Below, piece by piece: positions 41,397 through 49,989 of a stretch of 64,000 nt of DNA (position 1 is its first letter; every line of letters starts with the position of its first letter). The stretch is from a virus, in the IMG/VR virus record IMGVR_UViG_3300042891_000377, positions 1 to 64,000 of that record. The stretch is one strand, 5' to 3'. The position numbers and the translations under genes were made by a program. A model generated the notes under the pieces. It was not told where the DNA came from. It saw only the letters and a program-made list of their open reading frames with translations, and searched no databases.

Positions 41397-42227
41397 ATGA
41401 ATATAGTCACTAAACTTAGTTCGGACACTAAAGTAAAAATTTTACAAGCGTTGGTGTATGTAATTTTACTAATTACGTTAATTACCGCGTGGAGTACTAG
41501 TTTATTCTTAGTTGGATTGGGGCTAGGGTGGTTCCTATGGTTAGCAGGTGTACACGGAAGCCTACACAAATATTCAAGTCATAGATGTTTTGATGCTAAA
41601 AATAAACTAGCTGAACATTTTATTTTGTTAATGGGAACACTTTGTAGTTTAGGTAGTAATATTAGTTGGGCTGCTACACATCGTAAACATCATCAACATT
41701 CGGACCAAGAAGGTGATCCTCACAGCATACACACTGGCACGGGCAGTTTTTGGCGAGCAGTAAAGATATACTTTTATTATTTTCCAACATACTTAATTAA
41801 TCCTCGTACAATTAAAGATCTAACAGTTGACCCGCTACATAAATTATATCACCAGCACTATTATAAAATTGTTCTTGCTTATGTATTAATACTAGCCGCC
41901 ATAGATCCAATATATGTAGGATATTTTTGGGCACTGCCTGTGTTTTATGTCTACACTGGAATCAGTTATATTACAGTAATGGCACACAACATTACTCTGC
42001 ACAAATTTATTGGTTATAAGAATTTTAAAACTACTGATCAAACATTTAACTGGCATCTAGCTAGTATTTTATTACCTGGTGAAGGTAATCATAATAATCA
42101 TCATGCTTTACCAGGTGCAGCTAAAAATGCCTTAAAGAAAGGTGATATTGATTTGGGTTACTGGTATTTAAAAATAGTAGGCAAAGTATCTACTAATCAA
42201 GATTATTATCAAAAGTTTGTTACCTAA
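41397..42227 (+). CDS. Fatty acid desaturase 1 (acyl-CoA Delta9 type)
   Basis: 276 residues, multi-pass membrane protein. Three histidine boxes are present: HGSLHKYSSHR, HRKHHQHSDQEGDPH and GEGNHNNHHALPG. These bind the di-iron centre of membrane acyl desaturases (stearoyl-CoA/OLE1/DesC type). It would introduce a cis double bond into host acyl chains and change membrane fluidity. The next desaturase overlaps its stop. Two such genes in one phage are unusual. Confidence 0.88.
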   Translation: MNIVTKLSSDTKVKILQALVYVILLITLITAWSTSLFLVGLGLGWFLWLAGVHGSLHKYSSHRCFDAKNKLAEHFILLMGTLCSLGSNISWAATHRKHHQHSDQEGDPHSIHTGTGSFWRAVKIYFYYFPTYLINPRTIKDLTVDPLHKLYHQHYYKIVLAYVLILAAIDPIYVGYFWALPVFYVYTGISYITVMAHNITLHKFIGYKNFKTTDQTFNWHLASILLPGEGNHNNHHALPGAAKNALKKGDIDLGYWYLKIVGKVSTNQDYYQKFVT

Positions 42228-42973
42228 TGACAAATTATAATAAAATTAAATTGGCTCAGGGGGTATCGGTATTAGCCACAATACTAACCTTGACATTTGA
42301 ATTTGATTTAACATTGTTACTGTTGGGATTAGCGGTCAGTTGGGTATTCTATTGTATAGGATTATCAATTTGTCTACATAAATTATCTAGTCATCGAACT
42401 TTTGAACCTAAAAACGCTGTAATTAAATACATTTTGTTATGGTTTGGTACAGTAGTAACTATGGGTAGTACTATTAATTTTGCCGCTGGGCATAGACAGC
42501 ATCACAGAATGAGTGATACTCCTGATGATCCTTACTGTTTAACCGGTACATTATGGCATAAAGTTAAACTATTCTTTTATTGGTTCCCAGCATATAAGAT
42601 AAGTCCGTTAATTATTAAAGACCTATTACGTGACAAGGATCATGTTCGCTTTAATAACAACTATTGGAAGATACTGTTACTTTATCCTATTATCTTATTA
42701 GCAATCGACCCTGTGTGGTTTGGATACTTTTATGCATTGCCTGTTACTTACGTATTGTTGGGCATGGGCTATGTAACAGTTATTGCGCATTTACGTTTAG
42801 GTAACAGACCCTACGACACTAACGATAATAGTTGGGATAGTAAACTATTTGCTCTATTGCTAGCAGGTGAAGGATATCATAATACTCATCATGCTTATCC
42901 AGGATGGAGCACCTTTGGCCCATTGGATGTTGCAGGGCACGTAATAGAATTAATAAGGAAGAAAGATGTCTAA
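42227..42973 (+). CDS. Fatty acid desaturase 2 (acyl-CoA Delta9 type)
   Basis: 248 residues, overlapping the stop of desaturase 1 by one base. The histidine boxes are CLHKLSSHR, HRQHHRMSDTPDDPY and GEGYHNTHHAYPG, with membrane segments between. Same fold as its neighbour but clearly diverged, so an old duplication or two separate acquisitions. The two may differ in substrate or bond position. The following acyltransferase overlaps by 8 bp. Confidence 0.88.
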   Translation: MTNYNKIKLAQGVSVLATILTLTFEFDLTLLLLGLAVSWVFYCIGLSICLHKLSSHRTFEPKNAVIKYILLWFGTVVTMGSTINFAAGHRQHHRMSDTPDDPYCLTGTLWHKVKLFFYWFPAYKISPLIIKDLLRDKDHVRFNNNYWKILLLYPIILLAIDPVWFGYFYALPVTYVLLGMGYVTVIAHLRLGNRPYDTNDNSWDSKLFALLLAGEGYHNTHHAYPGWSTFGPLDVAGHVIELIRKKDV

Positions 42974-43673
42974 ACAACCATTGGTACTAATAGGATCTAG
43001 AGCCTTAATGGATTTTTATACAGACACCTGCGAAGTATTAGGTATCGAACTATTAGGCTTCTTGGATCAATACTATTGGGGCAATACAGAAAGTATTAGT
43101 GGAGTCCCCTGCATTGGTAGTGAATTAGACCTTATCGACAATCCTAAGAAATATGCCGATGCTAAGTTTATGATTGCCAATACCTGGGACGGAAACAGTC
43201 GTTTTGAAAATTTAGAACACGACGGCTATCATTTAAGACAGCAACGTTTAGCATTTGTTAAACAGTTAGACTTACCGTGTTATACTCTAATTGATCCCAG
43301 AGCAATTGTTGCTAAAAATAATCAAATTGGACAAGGCACATACATTGGTCCATTAGCTAATATTAGATCTAGGAACGTTATTGGCGAGCACGTGTTTATA
43401 CACGATAATGCTATCATGGCGCACGATGTACATGTGGGTGAAAATAGTATATTAGGTGTTGCTAGTGTTATTATGGGCGGAGTGCGTGTAGGCGAAAATG
43501 TATACGTGGGTTCAGGTGCATTATTAGTTAACGGAAAAAGTACTAAACAACCATACATTACAGTGGGAAATGACTGTAAGATACACGCTGGTGCATTGGT
43601 GCAAAAAGATATGGAAGCTGGTACAACTGCTACATTTGTAGGCAAGTACCTAAGAAGAACAGACCTAAGTTAA
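42966..43673 (+). CDS. NeuD-like sugar O-acyltransferase (hexapeptide repeat)
   Basis: 235 residues. The N-terminal Rossmann-like half has LVLIGSRALMDFYTDTCE and LLGFLDQYYWG. The C-terminal left-handed beta-helix has hexapeptides IGQGTYIGPLANIRS, IGEHVFIHDNAI, VGENSILGVASVI and VGENVYVGSGALL. This matches NeuD/PglD-type acetyltransferases acting on surface sugars. Downstream of two desaturases, it suggests envelope modification (inference). Confidence 0.8.
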   Translation: MSKQPLVLIGSRALMDFYTDTCEVLGIELLGFLDQYYWGNTESISGVPCIGSELDLIDNPKKYADAKFMIANTWDGNSRFENLEHDGYHLRQQRLAFVKQLDLPCYTLIDPRAIVAKNNQIGQGTYIGPLANIRSRNVIGEHVFIHDNAIMAHDVHVGENSILGVASVIMGGVRVGENVYVGSGALLVNGKSTKQPYITVGNDCKIHAGALVQKDMEAGTTATFVGKYLRRTDLS

Positions 43674-43682
43674 GGAACGAAA

Positions 43683-44003
43683 ATGGAAATTATATTTGGT
43701 AGAGAAAATGCAGAAAAACTGCGTGAAAAATATACTGTGTTAGATTTAGAAACAGTTGAAAAAGATGGAGTTGAATTAGAAGTATTCTGCTTAATACCAG
43801 CTGATAAAATTAGTCTTGGTGATTTGCCTACACTAGAGCAGTATACTAATCTACATGCGGAATTTCTTGAAGGATATAAGAATAAACACTACGACTACTG
43901 CCGTCAGTGCATCACTTACCTAATGGGTAAGTTTTCCGGTGAAGTTGACACGTTTTATGAAGAAATACTGCGTAGAATCGATGAAATAGACCCTCCAAAG
44001 TAA
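43683..44003 (+). CDS. T4-like conserved hypothetical protein
   Basis: 106 residues starting MEIIFGRENAEKLREKYTVLDLETV and ending HYDYCRQCITYLMGKFSGEVDTFYEEILRR. This pattern recurs in T4-like marine phages; the role is unknown. AAGGAAC precedes the ATG. It is followed by a hairpin and the curli-like operon. Confidence 0.6.
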   Translation: MEIIFGRENAEKLREKYTVLDLETVEKDGVELEVFCLIPADKISLGDLPTLEQYTNLHAEFLEGYKNKHYDYCRQCITYLMGKFSGEVDTFYEEILRRIDEIDPPK

Positions 44004-44025
44004 TACTATAAGTTAATTATAATAG

Positions 44026-44057
44026 AGCCCCTGTTAAATAATACTAACGGGGGCTTT
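44026..44057 (+). terminator. GC-rich hairpin before csgF (terminator or 5' hairpin)
   Basis: AGCCCCTGTTA / TAACGGGGGCT (one G.T pair) with an 8-base loop and a short TTT tail. A TATAAT lies at 44018-44023 without a -35 box, and csgF ATG is four bases after the hairpin. Confidence 0.6.
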
Positions 44058-44060
44058 CTC

Positions 44061-44558
44061 ATGATTAGGACACCTATCTGCAATCTTTTAATGGTCGCCA
44101 TGCTAATTGCCGGCGCCAATATCGTGCAGGCTGGGGAAATGGTCCATACCTTTAACAGTCCGGCATTCCACGGACAAGGATTTGGTATACATGCCCTTAC
44201 AATTAAGCAATTAGAAGATCAAGCCAAAGACAAGCGCGAATCTGCCGCAGAAGCTATACAGGCTAAAGCAGAATCTGCTGCACTTAATACTCCGCAGGCA
44301 CGCTTTATTGCTAATCTGGAATCGAGAATTTATAGTCAGTTGGCTAAACAACTAACTGATAGTATGTTTGGGGAAGGTGCTACTTGTACTACAGCAGGCA
44401 TAGTATGTGGTAATATTCCAAACTTAGGTGGTAACAGTATCCAGTGGAGTCTTGGAGCAGGTAGTGATAATGGTTTGATTATTATCACCATACAAGATTT
44501 AAGTAATGTTGACAATGTAACAACTATGAAAGTACCGGCGGGCTCATTTTATTTTTAA
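44061..44558 (+). CDS. csgF: Curli assembly factor CsgF-like
   Basis: 165 residues. An N-terminal signal peptide ends at IVQAGEM. The mature start, MVHTFNSPAFHGQGFGIHA, matches the CsgF segment (TF-x-NP-x-F-GG) that plugs into the CsgG channel. A helix (LESRIYSQLAKQLTDSMF) and a small beta domain follow. In bacteria CsgF links the CsgG pore to curlin nucleation. CsgF and CsgG homologues are known in some marine T4-like phages. csgG follows by nine bases. No Shine-Dalgarno sequence is evident. Confidence 0.8.
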   Translation: MIRTPICNLLMVAMLIAGANIVQAGEMVHTFNSPAFHGQGFGIHALTIKQLEDQAKDKRESAAEAIQAKAESAALNTPQARFIANLESRIYSQLAKQLTDSMFGEGATCTTAGIVCGNIPNLGGNSIQWSLGAGSDNGLIIITIQDLSNVDNVTTMKVPAGSFYF

Positions 44559-44567
44559 GGATGATAA

Positions 44568-45434
44568 ATGAATAAAACACTTATATCCTTATTAATAGCC
44601 GCGCTGTTAACAGGATGCGCTACAGGTAGTGTTATTAAAGAAAAAATAACAGGTGAGCAATTTGACAAGCCTGAGATAGTACGTGAAACATATTTTACTA
44701 AACCAGAGAATAAGGTATTACCTCCAAGTGGTGGGCCTATTCCTATAGCAGTATATAGTTTTCAGGATAAAACTGGACAGCGTAAGAATATACCTAACGT
44801 GGCTAGTTTTAGTACTGCGGTAACACAGGGTGCAGAAGCATATCTAATTGGTGCTCTACAAGACGTAGGCGACCAACGTTGGTTTACTGTGTTAGAGCGT
44901 GTGGGCTTAGATAACTTGATTAAAGAGCGTCAAATGATTCGTCAAATGCGTGAACAATATCAAGGACGTGACGCTAAGGCATTACCACCAATGATGTTTG
45001 CTGGTGTTATTGTAGAAGGAAGTGTAACAGGTTATGATAGTAATCTGCTTACAGGAGGTAGTGGTATGCGCATACTAGGTATCGGAGCACAAACGCAATA
45101 CCAAAGTGATACAGTTACAATTACTCTAAGAACAGTAAGCGTTAATACAGGTGAAGTATTAACAACTGTAACAGTTACTAAAACAGTGTTAAGCTACATG
45201 GACAAACTTGGTATACTAAAGTTTGTTGAAGAAGGCACAAAAGCCGTTGAAGCTGAAACTGGTATGAGTATCAATGAAAGTGTCAATAAAGCAACTAGCC
45301 TAGCAGTTAAGGCTGCTGTAATTGCTACTATTCGAGAAGGAGTGCGTAAAGGGCACTGGGCATTTAAGGAAGAGCCTAAGCCTGTAGTACAAACAGATGG
45401 TGTAAAATACCCTTTGTTAGAAACAAAAAAATAA
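44568..45434 (+). CDS. csgG: Curli secretion channel CsgG
   Basis: 288 residues, with a lipoprotein signal peptide and lipobox LLTGC (Cys at about residue 17). FQDKTGQRKN, TQGAEAYLIGALQDVGDQRWF, VLERVGLDNLIKERQMIRQ, VEGSVTGYDSN and VSVNTGEVLTTVTVTKTVLSY are characteristic of CsgG. It would form the nonameric outer-membrane pore, with CsgF at its mouth. AAGGATGAT precedes the ATG. Its likely cargo is encoded immediately downstream. Confidence 0.93.
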   Translation: MNKTLISLLIAALLTGCATGSVIKEKITGEQFDKPEIVRETYFTKPENKVLPPSGGPIPIAVYSFQDKTGQRKNIPNVASFSTAVTQGAEAYLIGALQDVGDQRWFTVLERVGLDNLIKERQMIRQMREQYQGRDAKALPPMMFAGVIVEGSVTGYDSNLLTGGSGMRILGIGAQTQYQSDTVTITLRTVSVNTGEVLTTVTVTKTVLSYMDKLGILKFVEEGTKAVEAETGMSINESVNKATSLAVKAAVIATIREGVRKGHWAFKEEPKPVVQTDGVKYPLLETKK

Positions 45435-45467
45435 TAATAGGATTTTAAAAATCCAAGGAGCAACACG

Positions 45468-46253
45468 ATGAAATATAATTTAAAAGCAACGGTAAGTATG
45501 ATGTTTTTAGCATTGTCAACATCGGTAATGGCCGCAGGCCCAACAGGTCCTAACCGTGTTTACATTGAACAATTGGGTAACACCAATAATGTTACAATTG
45601 AACAAGTTGGCGGCACTAACGATGTTGGTGGTACCGCTGGTAGTGTAGCAGTTGACGCAACAGGTCTAAGTACATTAACAGTAACAGCACCTAGTACAAG
45701 TAACTATGCTACAATTAACGGCAGTAATAACGGTGTAACTATAACGCAAACTGGTGACGATAATCAATCACAGTACAACATTAAAGGTGGCAATAACAGC
45801 TTTACAAGTACTCTAACTGGTGATGGTAATCAAAGTAAACTTACTATTGGTAATAGCACCACTAATGGTATGCGTAATACTGTTACTGAAACTGTTACAG
45901 GTAGTACTAATATGTTGATTACTAATATTGTTGGTAGTGACAACGCATTATCAACTACTATCACTGGTAGCAGTAACCAACTGACTACTGATGTAACTAC
46001 TAGTAATGCTGATATTACCAACACTATTAGTGGTAGTAACAATATATTTAATATACAACAACGAGATGCTGCAGGCAGTGCTGGCCATAGTTTAATCACA
46101 TCAACTACAGGTGATTATAACAGTATTACTACACAGCAACAAGGTACAAATGATACTACATTGAATATTAGTACAACTGGTGATCATAACACTATTACTA
46201 TACGTTCAAGTAGCAGTGCTATAGTAAGCCCAGTATCAGCAATAGTGAGATAG
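45468..46253 (+). CDS. Curlin-repeat (CsgA/CsgB-like) secreted protein
   Basis: 261 residues. The signal peptide ends SVMAAG. The mature part consists of curlin-type repeats: VYIEQLGNTNNVTIEQVGGTND, VTITQTGDDNQ, STLTGDGNQ, ITGSSNQ, QQQGTNDT, SLITSTTGDYN (Q-x-G-x-x-N units). Curlin repeats build amyloid beta-solenoids. It is low in cysteine and charge. Following csgF-csgG with AAGGAG before the ATG, it is the obvious substrate of the pore. Phage-encoded curlin would be a rare feature. Confidence 0.82.
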   Translation: MKYNLKATVSMMFLALSTSVMAAGPTGPNRVYIEQLGNTNNVTIEQVGGTNDVGGTAGSVAVDATGLSTLTVTAPSTSNYATINGSNNGVTITQTGDDNQSQYNIKGGNNSFTSTLTGDGNQSKLTIGNSTTNGMRNTVTETVTGSTNMLITNIVGSDNALSTTITGSSNQLTTDVTTSNADITNTISGSNNIFNIQQRDAAGSAGHSLITSTTGDYNSITTQQQGTNDTTLNISTTGDHNTITIRSSSSAIVSPVSAIVR

Positions 46254-46256
46254 TCA

Positions 46257-47348
46257 ATGAAACTATTGCTTGCTTTAGCGTGCTTAGTAGCAACTACTAA
46301 CGCATGGGCAGGCATTGGAACTGTAAGCGATACTAAAGGTACCGCTTGTTCAATAGAGCGTGCTAAACAGACCCTGCCTGGCAACAAAGGTGCGACCATA
46401 GAAAGTATGGATACCTATGTTACAGGCGGCTGTGTTAGCAATATCACATTTAAAGATGACACCAAAGTAAAAATAACAGAAAACAGTCGACTAATGATAG
46501 ACGACTTTGTTTACGATCCTAAAAAATCCGACGCAGGTAAACTAGCTCTTAAAGTAGGTATGGGCACAGTACGTTATGCCTCTGGACAAATTGCTAAAAA
46601 CAATCCACAAAAGGTAGATATTAAAACACCCACAGCTAGTATTGCTGTTCGCGGTACAGACTTTAACATGACTGTAGACGAAGCAGGACAGAGTTTAGTT
46701 ATTCTTGTGCCTAGCTGTAAAGATGGTGAAAAGATTAAAGAATACGAGCTAGAAGAAAACTTATGTAAAGTGGGCAAGATCGAAGTCAGCACACTGGCTG
46801 GTGTAGTTACCTTAGACAAAGCATTTGAAGGTACGTATGTAACCAGTGCTAACATGATGCCTAGTCCTCCAGCTATTATTAACACAATTGAAAGTAAGAT
46901 TGGTAACAGTCTTATTATCACTCGCCCACCCGAAATTGTCAAAGCTAGTAAAGAAGCAGGTAAAAGCAAACGTGATCTAGAACAAGAAGAACTAGAAGCT
47001 ATTCAAGCAAGTCAACTTGCTCAACGTATAGCTAAAGAAGGTGAAGCTAAAGCTGTAGTGTTGCCTTATAGCTTTGACAGTGGTAAATCAGGATGTAATC
47101 CGGCAATCAATGTCTGCGTTAAATGGGAAAATCCGGATGGTGAAAGCATACAGGCCAAAGGTCGAGGTATAGCGTTTCGTCAAAGTGAAGATCACTATGC
47201 AGAAGTTAAAACACAGGGCTACGAAAGTAATACGTCAATTGAAATAATTCACGATGATAATATTGCCTCAGCTACAATTGGTTCGGGCGATCCAGGTGGC
47301 AATGTAGTGCGTATCAAACAGAATTCTGGAGTGTTAAGACGACAATGA
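46257..47348 (+). CDS. Secreted FecR-domain protein
   Basis: 363 residues, three bases after the curlin gene. Signal peptide ends TNAWAGIG. FecR-domain pattern: GTVSDTKGTACSIERAKQTLP, DTYVTGGCVSNITFKDDTKVKI, ENSRLMIDDFVYDP, VGMGTVRYASGQIAK, VDIKTPTASIAVRGTDF. The C-terminal half has cysteines (SGCNPAINVCVKW) and a small beta domain. FecR domains act outside the cytoplasm as scaffolds or stabilisers. Here it probably belongs to the curli-like system rather than iron sensing. Confidence 0.8.
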   Translation: MKLLLALACLVATTNAWAGIGTVSDTKGTACSIERAKQTLPGNKGATIESMDTYVTGGCVSNITFKDDTKVKITENSRLMIDDFVYDPKKSDAGKLALKVGMGTVRYASGQIAKNNPQKVDIKTPTASIAVRGTDFNMTVDEAGQSLVILVPSCKDGEKIKEYELEENLCKVGKIEVSTLAGVVTLDKAFEGTYVTSANMMPSPPAIINTIESKIGNSLIITRPPEIVKASKEAGKSKRDLEQEELEAIQASQLAQRIAKEGEAKAVVLPYSFDSGKSGCNPAINVCVKWENPDGESIQAKGRGIAFRQSEDHYAEVKTQGYESNTSIEIIHDDNIASATIGSGDPGGNVVRIKQNSGVLRRQ

Positions 47349-48472
47349 AACGGCTCCTTGTAATCTTATTATTAGTTTGCTCCAATACCTGGGCCGCAGG
47401 ACTTGCTGGACTTAATTATCAGAACTATGCCGCAGGTGGTGCTATGCCATCATATACGCAAGATGCTAATGGAAACATCACTAATCGCACACTACTATCA
47501 ACTGGAACTGTGAATACGGTGGGATTAACTACTAGTAGTGGAGCAGGCTTGCCTACTCGCAGTGATGGATTTATAGTTCGTTTCTATGGTTACATCAATA
47601 TAGAAACAGCAGGTACATATTACTTTGGCGGGCAAGCAGACGACGGTATCCGTATTAAGATTAATAACATATCTGTGGTTAATAGTTGGATAGAATCTGG
47701 CGGCGCATTTAGAGAAGGCAGCATTACTTTGTCAGCAGGAGTTGTTCCGGTAGAAGTAATGTATTACGAGAACGGCGGTGGACAAATGGTTAACTTCCAA
47801 TGGTTTATGAACGGCTATTGGCAGATTGTACCTACAGCGTCGATAGCTACAGATACTACCTATTGGGCGCCTGCGGCTCCTGTACTATGTTGCGGCGGCA
47901 GTTCGTCAAGTTTTAATGCTAGTCCATCTAATGTAACAAAAGTACAGTCATACGCCACAAGGAATACCAATGACAGTCAGGTGTACATAGACCAAATTGG
48001 TAATGATAACGAGATCACAGTTAACCAAACAGGTACTAAAAATAACTACACAGAATACAATAGTAGTGGTAGTTTCAATACCGTTAATATCTCACAAACT
48101 GGTAATAGTTCAACAACAGCAAACTACGTAGAACTAAATGTCAACGGTGATAGTAATATAGTAAATCTAACGCAGCAGAGTACAGGTGGTGCCAAGGGTA
48201 TCTACGCTACAGTTAACGATGACAATAATAATGTAACAGTCTTACAGAAAGACGGTGGTAATGCTTACTTAAACTTAAACCTAAGTGGCGGTAATAAAAC
48301 TGTAGACATAACGCAACAAGGCAGTGCTGCACACATGGCTGACATTACTCTAACTGGAGCAGGTGCTAGAAGTTTAAACTTAAATCAGCAAGGTAGCACA
48401 CAACAGTTTTACAGTATTAATAGTAGTTGCGCTAGTGCCTGTCAGGCAATAACAGTAATACAAGGACAATAA
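47345..48472 (+). CDS. PA14-like plus curlin-repeat secreted protein
   Basis: 375 residues, start overlapping the fecR stop (ATGA). Signal peptide ends NTWAAG. A PA14-type carbohydrate-binding domain covers about residues 20-170 (GFIVRFYGYINIETAGTYYFG, ADDGIRIKINN, VPVEVMYYENGGG). A Cys-Ser linker follows, then curlin-type repeats (VYIDQIGNDNEITVNQTG, VNISQTGN, VDITQQG, LNLNQQG) and a C-terminal CASAC. This looks like a glycan-binding tip joined to an amyloid-type stem. Confidence 0.8.
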   Translation: MKRLLVILLLVCSNTWAAGLAGLNYQNYAAGGAMPSYTQDANGNITNRTLLSTGTVNTVGLTTSSGAGLPTRSDGFIVRFYGYINIETAGTYYFGGQADDGIRIKINNISVVNSWIESGGAFREGSITLSAGVVPVEVMYYENGGGQMVNFQWFMNGYWQIVPTASIATDTTYWAPAAPVLCCGGSSSSFNASPSNVTKVQSYATRNTNDSQVYIDQIGNDNEITVNQTGTKNNYTEYNSSGSFNTVNISQTGNSSTTANYVELNVNGDSNIVNLTQQSTGGAKGIYATVNDDNNNVTVLQKDGGNAYLNLNLSGGNKTVDITQQGSAAHMADITLTGAGARSLNLNQQGSTQQFYSINSSCASACQAITVIQGQ

Positions 48473-48505
48473 CAGCAGAATCAGTGCTGTAACGTTATTA
48501 ATAAC

Positions 48506-48523
48506 TGTTGTATTTTTACAACA
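48506..48523 (+). terminator. Candidate hairpin ending the curli-like operon
   Basis: Perfect TGTTGTA / TACAACA with a TTTT loop; AT-rich without a long T tail, so termination is uncertain. Confidence 0.35.
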
Positions 48524-48547
48524 TTGTTATCAAAAAACAACAAAAGG

Positions 48548-48576
48548 TTGACTCTCCATTATAAATACTGTACACT
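48548..48576 (+). promoter_or_regulatory. Sigma70-type promoter of the porin gene
   Basis: TTGACT (48548-48553), 17-bp spacer, TACACT (48571-48576). Confidence 0.7.
48560..48567 (+). promoter_or_regulatory. T4-late-type promoter TATAAATA
   Basis: Perfect TATAAATA inside the spacer of the sigma70 promoter. Confidence 0.5.
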
Positions 48577-48582
48577 GATAGT

Positions 48583-48600
48583 ATAACATATTAGTGTTAT
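48583..48600 (+). other. 5'-end hairpin of the porin leader
   Basis: ATAACA / TGTTAT arms with a six-base loop, beginning at the predicted +1 of the sigma70 promoter. Confidence 0.5.
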
Positions 48601-48623
48601 CCAATAAAAGGAGAAGTATCGTA

Positions 48624-49835
48624 ATGAAGAAATTATTATTAGCAACATTATTAGCAAGTATGTATTCAACTGCGAACGCTGGCATTCAAATTCCAGCTGG
48701 TGATTGGACTCTAGACATCGGCGGCGTTGTAAACGCTTACTACACAAACACACGCGGCACAGGTGATGCTGTAGTTGGTGGCGCCGGTGGCCCTAATACC
48801 AATGGTCAACGCAATGAATCAAATATTACAACTGGTCTATTACCAAACGTATTATCAGTTTCTGGTAAATCACGTCAAAATGATTTAGACATTGGTTTCA
48901 CTATTGCAATCAATCCAGGCGCTTCAACAACAGCAGCTGGTGATCAAGGCGCTAACCAAGAAAATCGTCAAGCATTTTTGACTATCGGTGATAAATCATG
49001 GGGTAGTGTAAAACTAGGTAAAGACCTAGGTATTTTCGCTAGTGATGCTATCTTAAACGACATGACATTGTTAGGTGTTGGTTCTGGTGCTGGCGCACTA
49101 GCTGGTAACACAACTACATTGGGTCGTATTGGTACTGGTTATATGTACGCTGACTGGAAATCACAAATTGCTTACACATCACCAAACTTTAATGGATTTC
49201 AATTCACAGCAGGTGTAACACAAGCATGGAATGCTCAAACAGCTGACTTAAATGCAGCAACAGCAGGTGTACAAGCTGCTTCAGCAACTTCAACAGGCCG
49301 TGGTGGTGCACAACCAGCTTTCGAAGGTAAAGTATCTTACTCATTAGCAGGTCCCATTGCTGCTAAAGTTTGGTCAAGTGCCATTACACAAAAAGTTGAA
49401 GGTGTTACTGGTGCCAGTGCCGATGACCGTGCTTATGCTTGGGACGTTGGTACAAACTTAACAGCTGGTCCATACGGTTTAACTGCTTATTACTTTGATG
49501 GTAAAGGTATTGGCCGTACACTTCAATTAGCTGATGGTTTTGATACTACTGGTCGTCGTCGTGATTCAAACGGTGGTTATGTACAAGGTACATACACATT
49601 GCCAACAGCAACTAAACTTGGCGTAAGCTGGGGTCAAAGTAAACTAGATCGTAACAGTGGTGAAACAGCAACCGCATTAGTTTCGAAAAACGAAATGTGG
49701 ACACTTGGTGCTTACCACCCACTTACTAAATCAGTTAACCTAGTAGCTGAATACTCAGACGTTAAGTCAGAAGCACAAAACGGTGCTGAAGGCAAATCAC
49801 GCTCAGTATCGGCAGGTGCTATCTTATTCTTCTAA
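48624..49835 (+). CDS. Outer-membrane general porin
   Basis: 403 residues from ATG 48624 with AAGGAG upstream; an in-frame ATG at 48594 precedes that site. Signal peptide ends TANAG. Beta-barrel features: GDWTLDIGGVVNAYYTNTR, SWGSVKLGKDLGIF, YMYADWKSQIAYTSP, ending SVSAGAILFF with C-terminal Phe for BAM recognition. Full length, like betaproteobacterial porins. Codon choice looks host-like. A phage porin may keep nutrients entering or change receptor exposure. Confidence 0.85.
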   Translation: MKKLLLATLLASMYSTANAGIQIPAGDWTLDIGGVVNAYYTNTRGTGDAVVGGAGGPNTNGQRNESNITTGLLPNVLSVSGKSRQNDLDIGFTIAINPGASTTAAGDQGANQENRQAFLTIGDKSWGSVKLGKDLGIFASDAILNDMTLLGVGSGAGALAGNTTTLGRIGTGYMYADWKSQIAYTSPNFNGFQFTAGVTQAWNAQTADLNAATAGVQAASATSTGRGGAQPAFEGKVSYSLAGPIAAKVWSSAITQKVEGVTGASADDRAYAWDVGTNLTAGPYGLTAYYFDGKGIGRTLQLADGFDTTGRRRDSNGGYVQGTYTLPTATKLGVSWGQSKLDRNSGETATALVSKNEMWTLGAYHPLTKSVNLVAEYSDVKSEAQNGAEGKSRSVSAGAILFF

Positions 49836-49859
49836 GATTAACTTCTTAGTCTAATAATT

Positions 49860-49886
49860 AAAAAGCCCACTCCGGTGGGCTTTTTT
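49860..49886 (+). terminator. Rho-independent terminator
   Basis: AAAAGCCCAC / GTGGGCTTTT stem with a TCCG loop and T tail. Confidence 0.92.
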
Positions 49887-49912
49887 ACGGAGATAACATC
49901 ATTTGGTTAAAA

Positions 49913-49929
49913 ATGTAACAAATTGTAAA
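49913..49929 (+). promoter_or_regulatory. Tandem TGTAAC-type repeat upstream of xoxF
   Basis: ATGTAAC and TTGTAAA with a 10-bp period, just before the -35 box. A second pair is at 49990-50007. Possible regulator site. Confidence 0.4.
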
Positions 49930-49937
49930 AATATTGC

Positions 49938-49966
49938 TTGACAGGTGGCCGGTTATCATATACACT
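49938..49966 (+). promoter_or_regulatory. Sigma70-type promoter of xoxF
   Basis: Consensus TTGACA (49938-49943), 17-bp spacer, TACACT (49961-49966). The spacer is GC-rich. Confidence 0.75.
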
Positions 49967-49989
49967 AGTAAACATATAGCAAATCACAT

